In this document: piece after piece, positions 53,345 to 62,124 of the stretch
How positions within the stretch are numbered: the stretch's first letter is position 1
How the letters are laid out: the number at the start of each line of letters is the position of its first letter
Position numbers and translations under genes: made by a program
Notes under the pieces: model-generated
The model's database searches: none
Seen by the model: the letters and a program-made list of their open reading frames with translations, nothing else
Told to the model about the DNA's origin: nothing
Source: Methylophilus sp. 13
Lineage (GTDB): Bacteria; Pseudomonadota; Gammaproteobacteria; Burkholderiales; Methylophilaceae
NCBI RefSeq assembly: GCF_015354335.1
Contig: NZ_JADKYR010000003.1
Span: 372,001 to 436,000 of the forward strand
Reading direction: 5' to 3'
DNA: 64,000 nt

Positions 53345-54273
53345 CCCCTGATTATCTCACACTCGCCGGGCTTGCCTGTGGCGCGGTGCTGCTGGATGCC
53401 TGGCTGGGAGAGCCTCGGCGCTGGCACCCATTAGTCGGTTTTGGCTGGTTAGCGTCCTCCCTTGAAAAACGGTTGAATCCCTTATCCATGCAACCGTTAC
53501 GCAGACAATATATCAGTGGTATTGTTGGTGTGCTTCTGCTGGTGTTGCCACCCATTCTTGCGATTGTGTTGCTCATGAAACTATCCGTCTGGCTGGCACT
53601 TGCACTGCATGTCTATCTCCTTTACTTTGCCATTGGCCACCGCAGCCTGCACCAGCATGGCATGGCCGTTTATCACGCCTTGCAAGCAAACCTGTTTCAG
53701 GATGCGCAGGTTGCCACCTCGTATATGGTCAGCCGCGATGTGGAGGCGATAGAGCCGGTCAGCGCAACCATAGAATCCGTGTTGGAAAATGGCAACGATA
53801 GTGTATTCGGCGCCCTGTTCTGGTTTTTTGTCGCGGGCGGCCCTGGGGCGCTGGCTTACCGCCTTGTGAATACGCTGGACGCCATGTGGGGCTATAAAAC
53901 ACCACGTTATTTTTATTTTGGCTGGGCCGCCGCCCGGATGGATGATGTATTGAATTACATTCCGGCCCGCCTCACAGCCATCACCTATGCATTGCTCGGA
54001 CACACCCGCTTTGCCTGGCAATCCTGGCGATCCCAGGCACCGTTATGGGATAGCCCGAACGCAGGCCCGGTCATGTCTGCAGGCGCAGGCGCACTCAACG
54101 TGCAGCTGGGCGGGCGCGCCCGCTATCATGGCGAATGGCATGAGCGCCCGCGTCTGGGCACCCACACGCCCCCTACTGCAGAGGATATCCCACGCGCCTT
54201 GCAACTGGTGCGCAATGGCATGCTGAGCTGGCTGATGGTGGCGCTATTGATTGGAGGGTTAGCCTATGCTTGA
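53320..54273 (+). CDS. cbiB: Adenosylcobinamide-phosphate synthase CbiB
   Basis: A 317-residue membrane enzyme that attaches the aminopropanol arm to adenosylcobyric acid. [17 protein letters not shown] near the N-terminus, [13 protein letters not shown], and the end region [13 protein letters not shown] are diagnostic, with four or five membrane helices. ATG 53320 fits the family length but lies inside the 5' end of cobQ; no clear ribosome site is visible. Longer frames to 53224 would lie fully in cobQ. Confidence 0.93.
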   Translation: MFSLPAYPSPDYLTLAGLACGAVLLDAWLGEPRRWHPLVGFGWLASSLEKRLNPLSMQPLRRQYISGIVGVLLLVLPPILAIVLLMKLSVWLALALHVYLLYFAIGHRSLHQHGMAVYHALQANLFQDAQVATSYMVSRDVEAIEPVSATIESVLENGNDSVFGALFWFFVAGGPGALAYRLVNTLDAMWGYKTPRYFYFGWAAARMDDVLNYIPARLTAITYALLGHTRFAWQSWRSQAPLWDSPNAGPVMSAGAGALNVQLGGRARYHGEWHERPRLGTHTPPTAEDIPRALQLVRNGMLSWLMVALLIGGLAYA

Positions 54274-55246
54274 GCACGGCGGCAATTTGCAGCAAGCGGC
54301 ACAGCAATACGGCAGACCACTGGCCGACTGGCTGGATCTCTCGACCGGCATCAACCCGCAACATTACCCGATCGCCGCACTGCCTGCCGACTTGTTTCAT
54401 CGGCTGCCTGCTGCGGCGGACAGTTTGCACGCCATGGCAAAAGCCTATTACGGCGCACCGCATGTGCTCGCCTGTGCGGGCTCACAAGCGGCCCTGCAAG
54501 TGTTGCCGCGTTTGCGCGCGCCTTGCCACGTCGCCATGCCGCGCACCATGTATCAGGAACACGCACATGCCTGGCAACAAGCTGGCCACCAAGTGCACTT
54601 TTTTGAACAGTCCCCAGACGACGTCCTGTTGCAACAATGCGAGGTGTTACTGGTCTGCAACCCCAACAACCCGACCGGCCAGAAGTACGCCGCTGAGACG
54701 CTGCTTGCCTGGCATGCCGCATTAGCGCGGCGGGGCGGCTGGCTGGTGGTGGATGAAGCGTTTATGGACAGCACGCCACAACACAGCCTCGCCAGCCAGA
54801 GCGGTCAGGCAGGGTTATGGGTGTTGCGTTCACTAGGCAAGTTTTTTGGACTGGCCGGGCTCAGGGTCGGCTTTTTACTGGGGGAGCCTACGGCCCTGGC
54901 GCAAGTGGCCGCTCTGCTTGGCCCCTGGACCCTTGCCGGCCCCAGCCAATACCTGGCCGAGTTGGCCCTGGCGGATCGGTCATGGCAGCAACAGATGCGT
55001 GCACAGTTGCCTGTGCAATCGGCGAACTTAGCGCAACTGCTGACGCAATATGGACTGCCCGCTTACGGCGGCACGGATTTATTTCAATATGTGCAACATC
55101 CTTGCGCGCACCAGTTTCACCAGTCTTTGGCCCAACATGGTGTGTGGACGCGTTATTTTGCCGCGCCACAAGCGCTGCGGTTTGGATTGCCCGCTGAGGC
55201 CGACTGGCCGCGGTTGGCGCAGGCGCTGGGATCACTGGCCGTTTAA
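54266..55246 (+). CDS. cobD: Threonine-phosphate decarboxylase CobD
   Basis: A 326-residue PLP enzyme that makes (R)-1-amino-2-propanol phosphate for the CbiB step. HGGNLQQAAQQYG at the start, CNPNNPTG, VDEAFMD and the PLP-Lys in SLGKFFGLAGLRVG (near residue 191) are seen. It overlaps cbiB by eight bases, as expected for the two consecutive steps. The stop overlaps the 3' end of the PaiB-like gene. Confidence 0.94.
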   Translation: MLEHGGNLQQAAQQYGRPLADWLDLSTGINPQHYPIAALPADLFHRLPAAADSLHAMAKAYYGAPHVLACAGSQAALQVLPRLRAPCHVAMPRTMYQEHAHAWQQAGHQVHFFEQSPDDVLLQQCEVLLVCNPNNPTGQKYAAETLLAWHAALARRGGWLVVDEAFMDSTPQHSLASQSGQAGLWVLRSLGKFFGLAGLRVGFLLGEPTALAQVAALLGPWTLAGPSQYLAELALADRSWQQQMRAQLPVQSANLAQLLTQYGLPAYGGTDLFQYVQHPCAHQFHQSLAQHGVWTRYFAAPQALRFGLPAEADWPRLAQALGSLAV

Positions 55247-55882
55247 CCCATTCACCGCCTGCACAATGGCAGCCAGGTCCCTGGCATGCAACGCCTCACT
55301 TGCCTGCAAACCCTGCCATACACCCTGCTGATTCTCCAGCGGCTGATTCTGGCTCACCTTCCATTTGCCAGTCAGTTGCGTGATTTCTATCGAGATGCCC
55401 ACGGTCGCCTGCATCATCCGCTCAATATCGTCAGCCGGTGCATCTTCAAGCTGCCAAGGCTGTTCAAACTCGGCCTCATGCTGCGCAGTCAGCACCCGCA
55501 AATGCTCGCGCAACCAATCCGCCTCTTCAATCAACCGTAATTGACCTTGCACGTGGACTACCACGTAATTCCAGGTGGGCACCCCTTTTCCGCGCTGCGT
55601 TTTGCTGGGGTACCAGGAGGGCGAAACATACGCATGCGGACCATGAAAAACCGCCATCACGGCTTGCGCTGACGCACTCTGTTGCCAGTGTTGCCAAAGC
55701 GGATTGGCACGCGCCAAATGCCCGCATAAGCGACCGGCCTGCAAAGACAGCGGCACGTGGTTCACCTCCAGTCCGGTCGGCAACGAGGCAATCAATGTCG
55801 CAAAAGGATAGCGATGGATCAATGACAGCAGGGCTTCGTCACTCGGCGCAGAAAAATGTTTAGGGAGATACATTGGATTCAT
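55232..55882 (-). CDS. FMN-binding negative transcriptional regulator, PaiB family
   Basis: A 216-residue PaiB-type protein with a split-barrel FMN-binding fold. MYLPKHF at the start, NHVPLSL, HGPHAYVSPSWY and WNYVVVHVQG are the family blocks. In Bacillus PaiB is linked to protease and polyamine control; here the divergent MocR-type gene is the probable partner. Its start overlaps the stop of a small lipoprotein gene by 23 bases. Confidence 0.92.
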   Translation of the reverse strand: MNPMYLPKHFSAPSDEALLSLIHRYPFATLIASLPTGLEVNHVPLSLQAGRLCGHLARANPLWQHWQQSASAQAVMAVFHGPHAYVSPSWYPSKTQRGKGVPTWNYVVVHVQGQLRLIEEADWLREHLRVLTAQHEAEFEQPWQLEDAPADDIERMMQATVGISIEITQLTGKWKVSQNQPLENQQGVWQGLQASEALHARDLAAIVQAVNGLNGQ

Positions 55883-56108
55883 CCTGCGCCTGATTGGTGA
55901 CAGGCGACAGCCACAACACCTGCCCCCTGACCATCACAGCCGCCTGTCGCGTTCGGTTACCAGGGTCGCACCCCAGAGGGCGAGTCAGGTTTTGCAGGCA
56001 TACCGGCGGCTGGCTGGCGGATAGCGCTTGTTGGTGAAAGGGATGTGCAGGGATCACACATGCAGCCAGTAGTGTCAGCACCAGCACACTGCTCAGAACC
56101 AAAGACAT
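55860..56108 (-). CDS. Small predicted lipoprotein, unknown
   Basis: An 82-residue protein with a hydrophobic N-terminus ending in a lipobox (LTLLAAC), so probably a lipoprotein or exported. Two further Cys (VCLQNLTRPLGCDP) might form a disulfide. A strong AAGGAG stands before ATG 56108, which makes the gene credible. It heads a two-gene unit with the PaiB-like gene and is divergent from the MocR-type regulator. No family recognised. Confidence 0.65.
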   Translation of the reverse strand: MSLVLSSVLVLTLLAACVIPAHPFHQQALSASQPPVCLQNLTRPLGCDPGNRTRQAAVMVRGQVLWLSPVTNQAQDESNVSP

Positions 56109-56213
56109 GATGACGCTCCTTCATGAAAGACAGCGTGATCGTAATCGCCAAAGCCAGTACACTACATATACACTTTATGCATCAATCCACAAAACTGTAC
56201 AGGCCCATCTACC

Positions 56214-57623
56214 ATGCCAATCACACAGCCGTTAATCACCATTAACCCGCTTGAGCCCGTACCGCTGGTTGAGCAAATTGTCAGCGGGATCCAACAACAG
56301 ATCGCACAGCGGGTGCTACGCACCGGTGCGCGCCTGCCGTCTATCCGTGATTTTGCCGCGCAACATGGGGTCAGCCGCTTTACCGTGGTCGATGCTTACG
56401 ATCGCCTGGTCGCGCTGGGCTACCTGCTGTCGCGGCGCGGTTCTGGCTTTTATGTGGCGCCCGTCACCCCCTTGCAAACGCCGGTGACGGACACGTCTTA
56501 TCTGGAGCGGGCAGATGATGTATTGTGGCTGTTGCATAATACTTTCAGGGATGTGCCAGAGGCGATCCGGCCGGGCTGCGGCTGGCTACCCAAGGATTGG
56601 CTGGATCAAAAAGTCATTCAAAAAAGCCTGCATGAATTATCCAGAAAGTCTGGCGGTTTTTTAACCAGTTATGGCGACGTCAGCGGCTATTTACCGCTCA
56701 GGCAGTTGCTTGCCCAAAAAATCCTGGGCGAGATCGGTATCCACGCTGAGGCCTCGCAACTGCTCATCACCAACGGCGCTTCGCATGGGCTAGACCTGAT
56801 CGCCAGACTCATGATCAAAGCGGGCGATGTGGTGCTGGTGGATGATCCCGGCTATTACACCTTATTTGGCCTGCTCAAATCCATGGGCGCCCAGATTGTT
56901 GGCGTGCCGCGCGGACTCCATGGTCCCGATATCGCACAGCTGGAGCAGCTGTTGCACATACACAAGCCCAAGCTGTTTTTCACCAACACCGTGCTGCATA
57001 ACCCGACCGGCACCAGCACCAGCCTGGCGGTGGCACACCAGTTGTTACAGCTGGCAGAAAAATATGGTTTTTATCTGGTGGAAGACGATATTTATGGTGA
57101 CTTTCACCCGCAAACGGCGGTCAGGCTCGCCGCCCTGGACCAGCTCAACCGCGTCATCTATGTCAGTAGTTACTCCAAAACCATTTCTGCCAGCCTGCGT
57201 GTGGGCTTTATCGCCTGCCAGGCAGAATTGGCGCGCAGGCTGCTAGACCTCAAGCTCCTGACAGGGCTGACCAGCTCTGAAATCAACCAGCGCGTGATGT
57301 ACCAGATCCTGGTAGAAGGCAGGTATCGCAAGCATATGGAGAAAGTACGCAACCGACTGGCGGTCAAAAGAGGGCAAGTCATTCAGGCGCTGGAGCAATG
57401 CAGGCTGACGCTTTACACCGAACCGGCCGGAGGCATGTTCGTCTGGGCAAGCCTGGGCCATGGCAGACAGGCGGCCGAAATCGCCAGTCGGGCGACCAGA
57501 CAGAACGTCATGCTGGCCCCTGGCAACTTGTTCAGACCGTATCAGGAGCCTTCATCGTGGTTGCGCTTTAATGTGGCGCATTGCGAGGGCGACAAGGTAT
57601 TTGAGCTATTAAGCACCGCCTAG
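56214..57623 (+). CDS. MocR-family regulator (GntR HTH plus aminotransferase fold)
   Basis: A 469-residue regulator: GntR winged-helix (about 10-75, LPSIRDFAAQHGVSRFTVVD) joined to a fold-type I aminotransferase domain (about 110-465) with NPTG, EDDIYGDF and the PLP-Lys in SSYSKTISASLRVGF near residue 322. MocR proteins such as PdxR and GabR sense PLP adducts and usually control the divergent gene, here the lipoprotein-PaiB pair. Effector unknown. Confidence 0.92.
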   Translation: MPITQPLITINPLEPVPLVEQIVSGIQQQIAQRVLRTGARLPSIRDFAAQHGVSRFTVVDAYDRLVALGYLLSRRGSGFYVAPVTPLQTPVTDTSYLERADDVLWLLHNTFRDVPEAIRPGCGWLPKDWLDQKVIQKSLHELSRKSGGFLTSYGDVSGYLPLRQLLAQKILGEIGIHAEASQLLITNGASHGLDLIARLMIKAGDVVLVDDPGYYTLFGLLKSMGAQIVGVPRGLHGPDIAQLEQLLHIHKPKLFFTNTVLHNPTGTSTSLAVAHQLLQLAEKYGFYLVEDDIYGDFHPQTAVRLAALDQLNRVIYVSSYSKTISASLRVGFIACQAELARRLLDLKLLTGLTSSEINQRVMYQILVEGRYRKHMEKVRNRLAVKRGQVIQALEQCRLTLYTEPAGGMFVWASLGHGRQAAEIASRATRQNVMLAPGNLFRPYQEPSSWLRFNVAHCEGDKVFELLSTA

Positions 57624-57746
57624 CATCTTAACGGGTTTACAAAACCGACCTTGGGAATCGCACCTGACACATCCAGGTGGCGATGCTGGCAACGTGACGC
57701 TGCTGTCGCTCAGGGTTAACAAGCGACCCAAGAGTAGGCGTCGACG

Positions 57747-58901
57747 TTAAGAGCACCCGGGCCGGTCAGGCAACTGGTGCTGTGCCTGATCTTCGATGAC
57801 CACGCGCCGATTGGGTTGCAAACACAGAATCAGTGGCTCTCCATGTATGCCCTGACAGCTGACTTTGGGATCGGCCTCGCCTTTGCCTACACTTTTCAGT
57901 CGGCCGGACGCTACGCCGGCCTGCACGAGATAGTCTTTGACCTGATTGGCTCTTTGTTCAGAAAGCCGCTGATTGTATTGTTGCCTGCCGATGCGGTCGC
58001 TGTAGCCGGTCACCATCACCAGCTCAAATTCAGGATGCGCGTTTAACTTGCTCACCACGTCATCCAGCAATGGTTTTGCGCCTTCACGCATCTGGGCTTT
58101 ATCAAAATCAAACAGCTTTTCTGCCGACAGCGTAATTGTTTCAAACTGGGCTTTGCAATCGGGAGGCGGCGCGGCGACCGGGAGAGTCGCAGTTGTTCTG
58201 GGCTCAGTTTGTGTGGCTGTTGGCATGGGGCGTGTGACCGGGGCATTGGGTGGCGGCATGTCGTTTGCAGCTAGGATGGCCAGTGACGGTGCGCCAAAAC
58301 GCCACATGCCGCCGATATTGAACAGATCGTTAGCAATGGTGCCTGAGGTATCCACGCTGGTACCCGGTGCATGGGCATCAGACTTTGACCATTGCCGTCG
58401 CCAATCCACCTGTACGCCAAAGCGATCGCTGATGATCCATTGCGCGCCCAGACCGGCATTGCCCATCCAGGAGGTGCGCATTTCATGATGCAGCCCAGGC
58501 AGATTGCTGTAATCCACATTATTACGTGCGACGCCACCGCCTATCAGTAGAAATGGCCGTAGCGCCTGACGGCTGAACAGATATAACACGTCAGCACCCA
58601 GGGTGATTTGTTTGTAATGCCCGCCGACGCCGGCGATGCCGGTATCTTCAGCCACGCGATTGTAAGTAAAACCGCCTTGCACATCCCAGTCAGGCGAGAG
58701 CTCCTTGCCCAGCTTGATAAAAAAGCCGCCGCCATGCTGTTTGGCATCCAGCTGGTCATCGGTGCGCAGGCTGCTGGCAACCGGTAACACATACCAGTCG
58801 CCCTGATACATCTGCCCGGCATGTACCATGCCGATATTCAGGGACAACAAGGTGGCCACAGTGATTTTTTTAAGCGGAACATTCATGACAGCAGGATGCA
58901 T
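57747..58901 (-). CDS. OmpA-family outer-membrane protein
   Basis: A 384-residue protein: signal peptide (about 6-29, ending GMVHA), an N-terminal beta-barrel (about 35-210), a Pro/Thr-rich linker (about 215-245) and a C-terminal OmpA peptidoglycan-binding domain (VTGYSDRIGRQQYNQRLSEQ). AAGG lies 6 bases before ATG 58901, so this start is preferred to 58886 or 58958. It anchors the outer membrane to the wall. It lies with other small envelope or stress genes. Confidence 0.9.
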   Translation of the reverse strand: MHPAVMNVPLKKITVATLLSLNIGMVHAGQMYQGDWYVLPVASSLRTDDQLDAKQHGGGFFIKLGKELSPDWDVQGGFTYNRVAEDTGIAGVGGHYKQITLGADVLYLFSRQALRPFLLIGGGVARNNVDYSNLPGLHHEMRTSWMGNAGLGAQWIISDRFGVQVDWRRQWSKSDAHAPGTSVDTSGTIANDLFNIGGMWRFGAPSLAILAANDMPPPNAPVTRPMPTATQTEPRTTATLPVAAPPPDCKAQFETITLSAEKLFDFDKAQMREGAKPLLDDVVSKLNAHPEFELVMVTGYSDRIGRQQYNQRLSEQRANQVKDYLVQAGVASGRLKSVGKGEADPKVSCQGIHGEPLILCLQPNRRVVIEDQAQHQLPDRPGCS

Positions 58902-58977
58902 ACGATGCCTTAAGTAAGTAAAAATGGGTTGCATGAACCAGTGTGCAAGCCTGGCCAAGCGACATGTTGTCAGTCAA

Positions 58978-59136
58978 TTAAATCCGTCCGGTCAACAGCA
59001 AGATGAGCAACACCAGCAGTATCAGCCCCAGTCCGCCGCTGGGCAGATAGCCCCAGTTCTGGCTATGCGGCCAGCGCGGCAAGGCACCAATCAGCATCAA
59101 TATAAAAACAAGGATCAAAATCTGTATCATGGTCAT
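58978..59136 (-). CDS. DUF3309 family small membrane protein
   Basis: A 52-residue protein with two hydrophobic helices separated by PRWPHSQNWGYLPSGG, the DUF3309 signature. GGAGAAG lies before ATG 59136. Such proteins are frequent near stress-response genes, with no known role. Confidence 0.85.
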   Translation of the reverse strand: MTMIQILILVFILMLIGALPRWPHSQNWGYLPSGGLGLILLVLLILLLTGRI

Positions 59137-59307
59137 GGTCTTCTCCGTAGGCAGCGTCAGCAAGTGCGCTTATTGGTGCGTGATGTTGTCACGCAAGGCA
59201 TCAATCTGGTCATGCGTGAGCGTGCACTCTGCCGCTGTATGGTTTCGAGTGATCTTCAATATGAACCCGGCGCATCTCCGCGCCTGAGTTTTGTCTCTGT
59301 TAAAAAA

Positions 59308-59706
59308 CTACTGTATCTTCAATTGATTATCGACTTTGCTCACCTCGGGCATCGCTTGCACAATCTCCACAGCCTTATCGCGGCTGGCCAGCGAAGTGAC
59401 CACCCCATTCAGAGTAACGACCCCGTTGAGGGTACTGACCGCGATATCCATGCTGGCAATACTGGACTCGGCCAGAAACGCAGCTTTAACCTTCGTGGTA
59501 ATAGCCGTATCAGAGAGCGCTTCCTTTGCGGCATCCGTCTTGTTTTCCAGTGGGTCTTGGGCCTGGCCCAGACGCTGCTCGGCACTTTCGACGGCCTGGT
59601 CTATCTCCTTACCCACATCCTGTGCGTTCTTGGGGTCATTGCAGGCGGTCACGGCGAGACCACACAGCCCGGCGATAAAAATATGCCTGATTGCTAAACG
59701 ATTCAT
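59308..59706 (-). CDS. BON-domain lipoprotein
   Basis: A 132-residue lipoprotein: signal with lipobox Cys (GLAVTAC), a short charged linker (about 25-65) and one BON domain (about 65-132, DTAITTKVKAAFLAES). It resembles OsmY-type periplasmic proteins induced by osmotic or membrane stress. It is divergent from the glycine-zipper gene, with a 90-base hairpin between them. Confidence 0.88.
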   Translation of the reverse strand: MNRLAIRHIFIAGLCGLAVTACNDPKNAQDVGKEIDQAVESAEQRLGQAQDPLENKTDAAKEALSDTAITTKVKAAFLAESSIASMDIAVSTLNGVVTLNGVVTSLASRDKAVEIVQAMPEVSKVDNQLKIQ

Positions 59707-59817
59707 TCCCTGCTCCTCAATTTGTTAACTGCAGCCAGGTGACGATTGCATCACGCCTGCCCGGCCATGCTGAAAACACAAGCTGCGTGTTGATTGCTGC
59801 CATTATTGGAATGAATG

Positions 59818-59907
59818 CACCCGGGGTCTGTGCGTTAGCGCGCTTAGCGGGCAGCCACCGGAATCATGGTCAGCCACTGCATCTGCAGCTAGCGCACAGA
59901 CCGGGTG
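59818..59907. repeat. 90-base near-perfect inverted repeat
   Basis: CACCCGG (59818-59824) pairs with CCGGGTG (59901-59907), and, after a GG bulge, TCTGTGCGTTAG (59827-59838) pairs with CTAGCGCACAGA (59889-59900), giving 19 pairs with one G-U. The inner 50 bases can pair further (GCAG/CTGC). There is no T run and no clear target-site duplication. It may be an RNA element, a protein-binding site or a small mobile-type repeat. Confidence 0.6.
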
Positions 59908-59967
59908 TTGATGCGGAGATAAGCTCTTTGTGTACGCTTACTCAACCCTGACTCAAGAGGTCTCAAC

Positions 59968-60192
59968 ATGAATACGATGAATCACAAAAGCAACAAGCTG
60001 CTGGCTGCCATACTGTTTATATTGCTGACAGGATGCAGTGGCATGACCACACGAGATAAAAGTACAGCGATTGGCGCTGGCGTGGGCGGTGTAGCGGGTG
60101 CAGTGCTGACGGGTGGAGGTGCACTGGGTACGGTGGGTGGGGCAGCCGTTGGCGGCATCATTGGCAACCAGATTGGCAAAGACAAAAAATAA
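59968..60192 (+). CDS. Glycine-zipper lipoprotein
   Basis: A 74-residue lipoprotein: signal with lipobox (ILLTGCSG), then a Gly-rich zipper (IGAGVGGVAGAVLTGGG, continuing to GGIIGNQIG) that could pack in the outer membrane, as in SlyB/OsmB types. These are usually stress-induced. AGAGG lies about 10 bases before ATG 59968. Confidence 0.85.
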   Translation: MNTMNHKSNKLLAAILFILLTGCSGMTTRDKSTAIGAGVGGVAGAVLTGGGALGTVGGAAVGGIIGNQIGKDKK

Positions 60193-60297
60193 GCGGCTAG
60201 CTATGCCGCAGCGTCCTCGGACGCTGTCGCCACTCACAAAAAAACATCCCCCGCGGCGGATGCCAACAAGAGATGCAAGACGATGCGCTACACTACT

Positions 60298-60543
60298 TTA
60301 GTTGGCCGATGCCGAGCTTTTCCAATCCTTCATGGCTTGCTCACCAGAGCGATCTACCTGAATCTGATTGTTTTCTGTTGAAACGACCCAGCTCAGCGGG
60401 ATAAAGTGGTGCTGGCCGCTTTTATCCTTCATTAATTTAATCGTTTGCTCACCTTCCATATGGTCGACCTTGGCAAACTCATTGTTTTGCGAACAGACCA
60501 CCGACATATCCGGCTTGATGTCACTTGCTTTGACTGTATTCAT
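60298..60543 (-). CDS. DUF2171-like small protein
   Basis: An 81-residue soluble protein with a PRC-barrel-like DUF2171 pattern: KASDIKPDMSVVCSQNNEFA, then HHFIPLSWV. GGAGAACA supports ATG 60543. The palindrome CACTTG-TAC-CAAGTG (60556-60570) lies 13 bases upstream. Such proteins are often stress-linked; the role is unknown. Confidence 0.8.
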   Translation of the reverse strand: MNTVKASDIKPDMSVVCSQNNEFAKVDHMEGEQTIKLMKDKSGQHHFIPLSWVVSTENNQIQVDRSGEQAMKDWKSSASAN

Positions 60544-60754
60544 TGTTCTCCATTCCACTTGTACCAAGTGTTTGCGTTTAGGGCCTTAGAGTGTCGCAGC
60601 CTTTTTAAGCCCCGACTGTACGCTAGCCCACGCTTGGTCAGACAGCGACGAAGCGGAATTCCCCTCCTGCCAATGGCAGAACAGACTGGTTTTTAGAGAC
60701 GCATGCGTGGTGACCCACATGGAGAGCGTGCCTGCAGGTGATACAAGCCTGATA

Positions 60755-61336
60755 CTAACGATTCACAAACGTAATTTTGGGAATGTCCCCGAAAAATTCC
60801 ATGCGGGTCAAACTGGCGTAATCGATATGCAACCGGAACAAGCCTTTGAGTTGCATATTCAGCACATGCGCAATCAGCGCGCGTATCATGCCGCCATGGG
60901 TGACCACCAGCACATGTTCACCGGCATGGCGGGCTTGTATCTCTTGCAAAAAGTCCACACCGCGCGCCTGTAACTGGGCAAAGGTTTCGCCTTGTGGCGG
61001 CGAAAGTTCGGCATAGTTTTTGGCCCAGACATCAAATCGCTCACGCGGAATATCGTTCCAAGCCTGCATCTCCCATTCGCCAAAGTGCAGCTCCTTGAGG
61101 CGCACATCGGCCTGAATGTCTCCGGCATGCCCCAGGCCGTGGGCCAGACCCAGTGCGAGTTTGTGGCAGCGCTGCAAAGGGCTGGTATAGAGGGCGTGGA
61201 AAGCATCGGCTTGCAGCTTTTGCTGCACGCTGGCCAACTCGTGATGAAAGTTGGCCGAGACATCGACATCGCTTTGTCCGTAACAGATGCCTTCAGCGAT
61301 TTGTAAACTGGTGTGTCTCACCAACGTCAATTTCAT
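60755..61336 (-). CDS. cobC: Alpha-ribazole phosphatase CobC
   Basis: A 193-residue histidine phosphatase that removes the phosphate from alpha-ribazole phosphate or cobalamin phosphate. The catalytic motif is LVRHTS (RHT where most members have RHG), with FGEWEMQAW and VVTHGGMIR completing the site. Its start overlaps the cobS stop, which gives the specific name. It ends the cobT-cobS-cobC operon. Confidence 0.93.
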   Translation of the reverse strand: MKLTLVRHTSLQIAEGICYGQSDVDVSANFHHELASVQQKLQADAFHALYTSPLQRCHKLALGLAHGLGHAGDIQADVRLKELHFGEWEMQAWNDIPRERFDVWAKNYAELSPPQGETFAQLQARGVDFLQEIQARHAGEHVLVVTHGGMIRALIAHVLNMQLKGLFRLHIDYASLTRMEFFGDIPKITFVNR

Positions 61337-62124
61337 GCCAAGCGCTCCCAGGCCAGCAGGCCCAAATAAAAAGCGACTTCAGTCAGTTGCTGTGTCGCAC
61401 CCAGCGTATCGCCGGTATACCCTTGAATCTGTCGTAACATCGTTTGCCGCCACATCTGCCAGACCACGAGCACAGGCAAGCTGGTGATCAGTAAAAAATG
61501 TCCGGCAGCCATCAATGACTGATTGATGCCCAGCATCAGGGCAAAGCCCAGCCAGCACAGCAGGCCGAAGACGCTGGCGTATACAATATCCTGCCGGGTC
61601 AGCGTAGTGGCTAGCGGTTTGGCCTTGCCCGCAGTGCGCACATAGTTGGCCGTCGCCATCACATACACCGCCGCCAGTCTGCTCAGGGCATGGCTGGCAA
61701 TCAGGGCAAACGGCAAGATAGCGGGCGCCAGCGCAGACAAAGCCTCAAACTTGAACAGCAAGATGCCCACCAGCGCAATGGCGCCGTAGCTGCCAAGGCG
61801 AGAGTCATGCATGATCTCCAGCTTGCGCTCGCGCGTCATGCCTCCGCCCAAGCCGTCCGCACTGTCGGCCAGGCCATCTTCATGAAAGGCGCCTGTGGCA
61901 AGGATGGTGGCAGCCATGCTGCACAACACGGCCAATGCCGGGTTGAAGAGCCCATGCGCCAGCCACCAGACCATGGCGGCCAGTAAGCCCACCAACAGGC
62001 CGACCAACGGGAAATAGCGGGCCGCCTGATTCAGATCACTTTCTTTAAAGTCAGGCAGTGCAGGCACCGGGATACGCGTAAAGAACCCCACGGCCAGCAA
62101 AAAGGAACGCCATTGCGATTTCAC
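61333..62124 (-). CDS. cobS: Adenosylcobinamide-GDP ribazoletransferase CobS
   Basis: A 263-residue membrane enzyme that joins adenosylcobinamide-GDP to alpha-ribazole, the last assembly step. It begins with FLLAVGFFTRIPVP and contains GAFHEDGLADSADGLGGG, the metal-binding signature, followed by several helices. It overlaps cobT and cobC by four bases each. Confidence 0.96.
   Translation of the reverse strand: MKSQWRSFLLAVGFFTRIPVPALPDFKESDLNQAARYFPLVGLLVGLLAAMVWWLAHGLFNPALAVLCSMAATILATGAFHEDGLADSADGLGGGMTRERKLEIMHDSRLGSYGAIALVGILLFKFEALSALAPAILPFALIASHALSRLAAVYVMATANYVRTAGKAKPLATTLTRQDIVYASVFGLLCWLGFALMLGINQSLMAAGHFLLITSLPVLVVWQMWRQTMLRQIQGYTGDTLGATQQLTEVAFYLGLLAWERLA

Noticed and set aside
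57661-57679. CACCTG/CAGGTG hairpin between the MocR-type and OmpA genes as a terminator
   Set aside because: Only six base pairs and no T run on either strand, so not supported as an intrinsic terminator.
59968-60185. Antisense open frame over the glycine-zipper gene, rich in Pro and Ala
   Set aside because: Mirror of the Gly/Val codons of the real lipoprotein gene, which has a proper signal and ribosome site.
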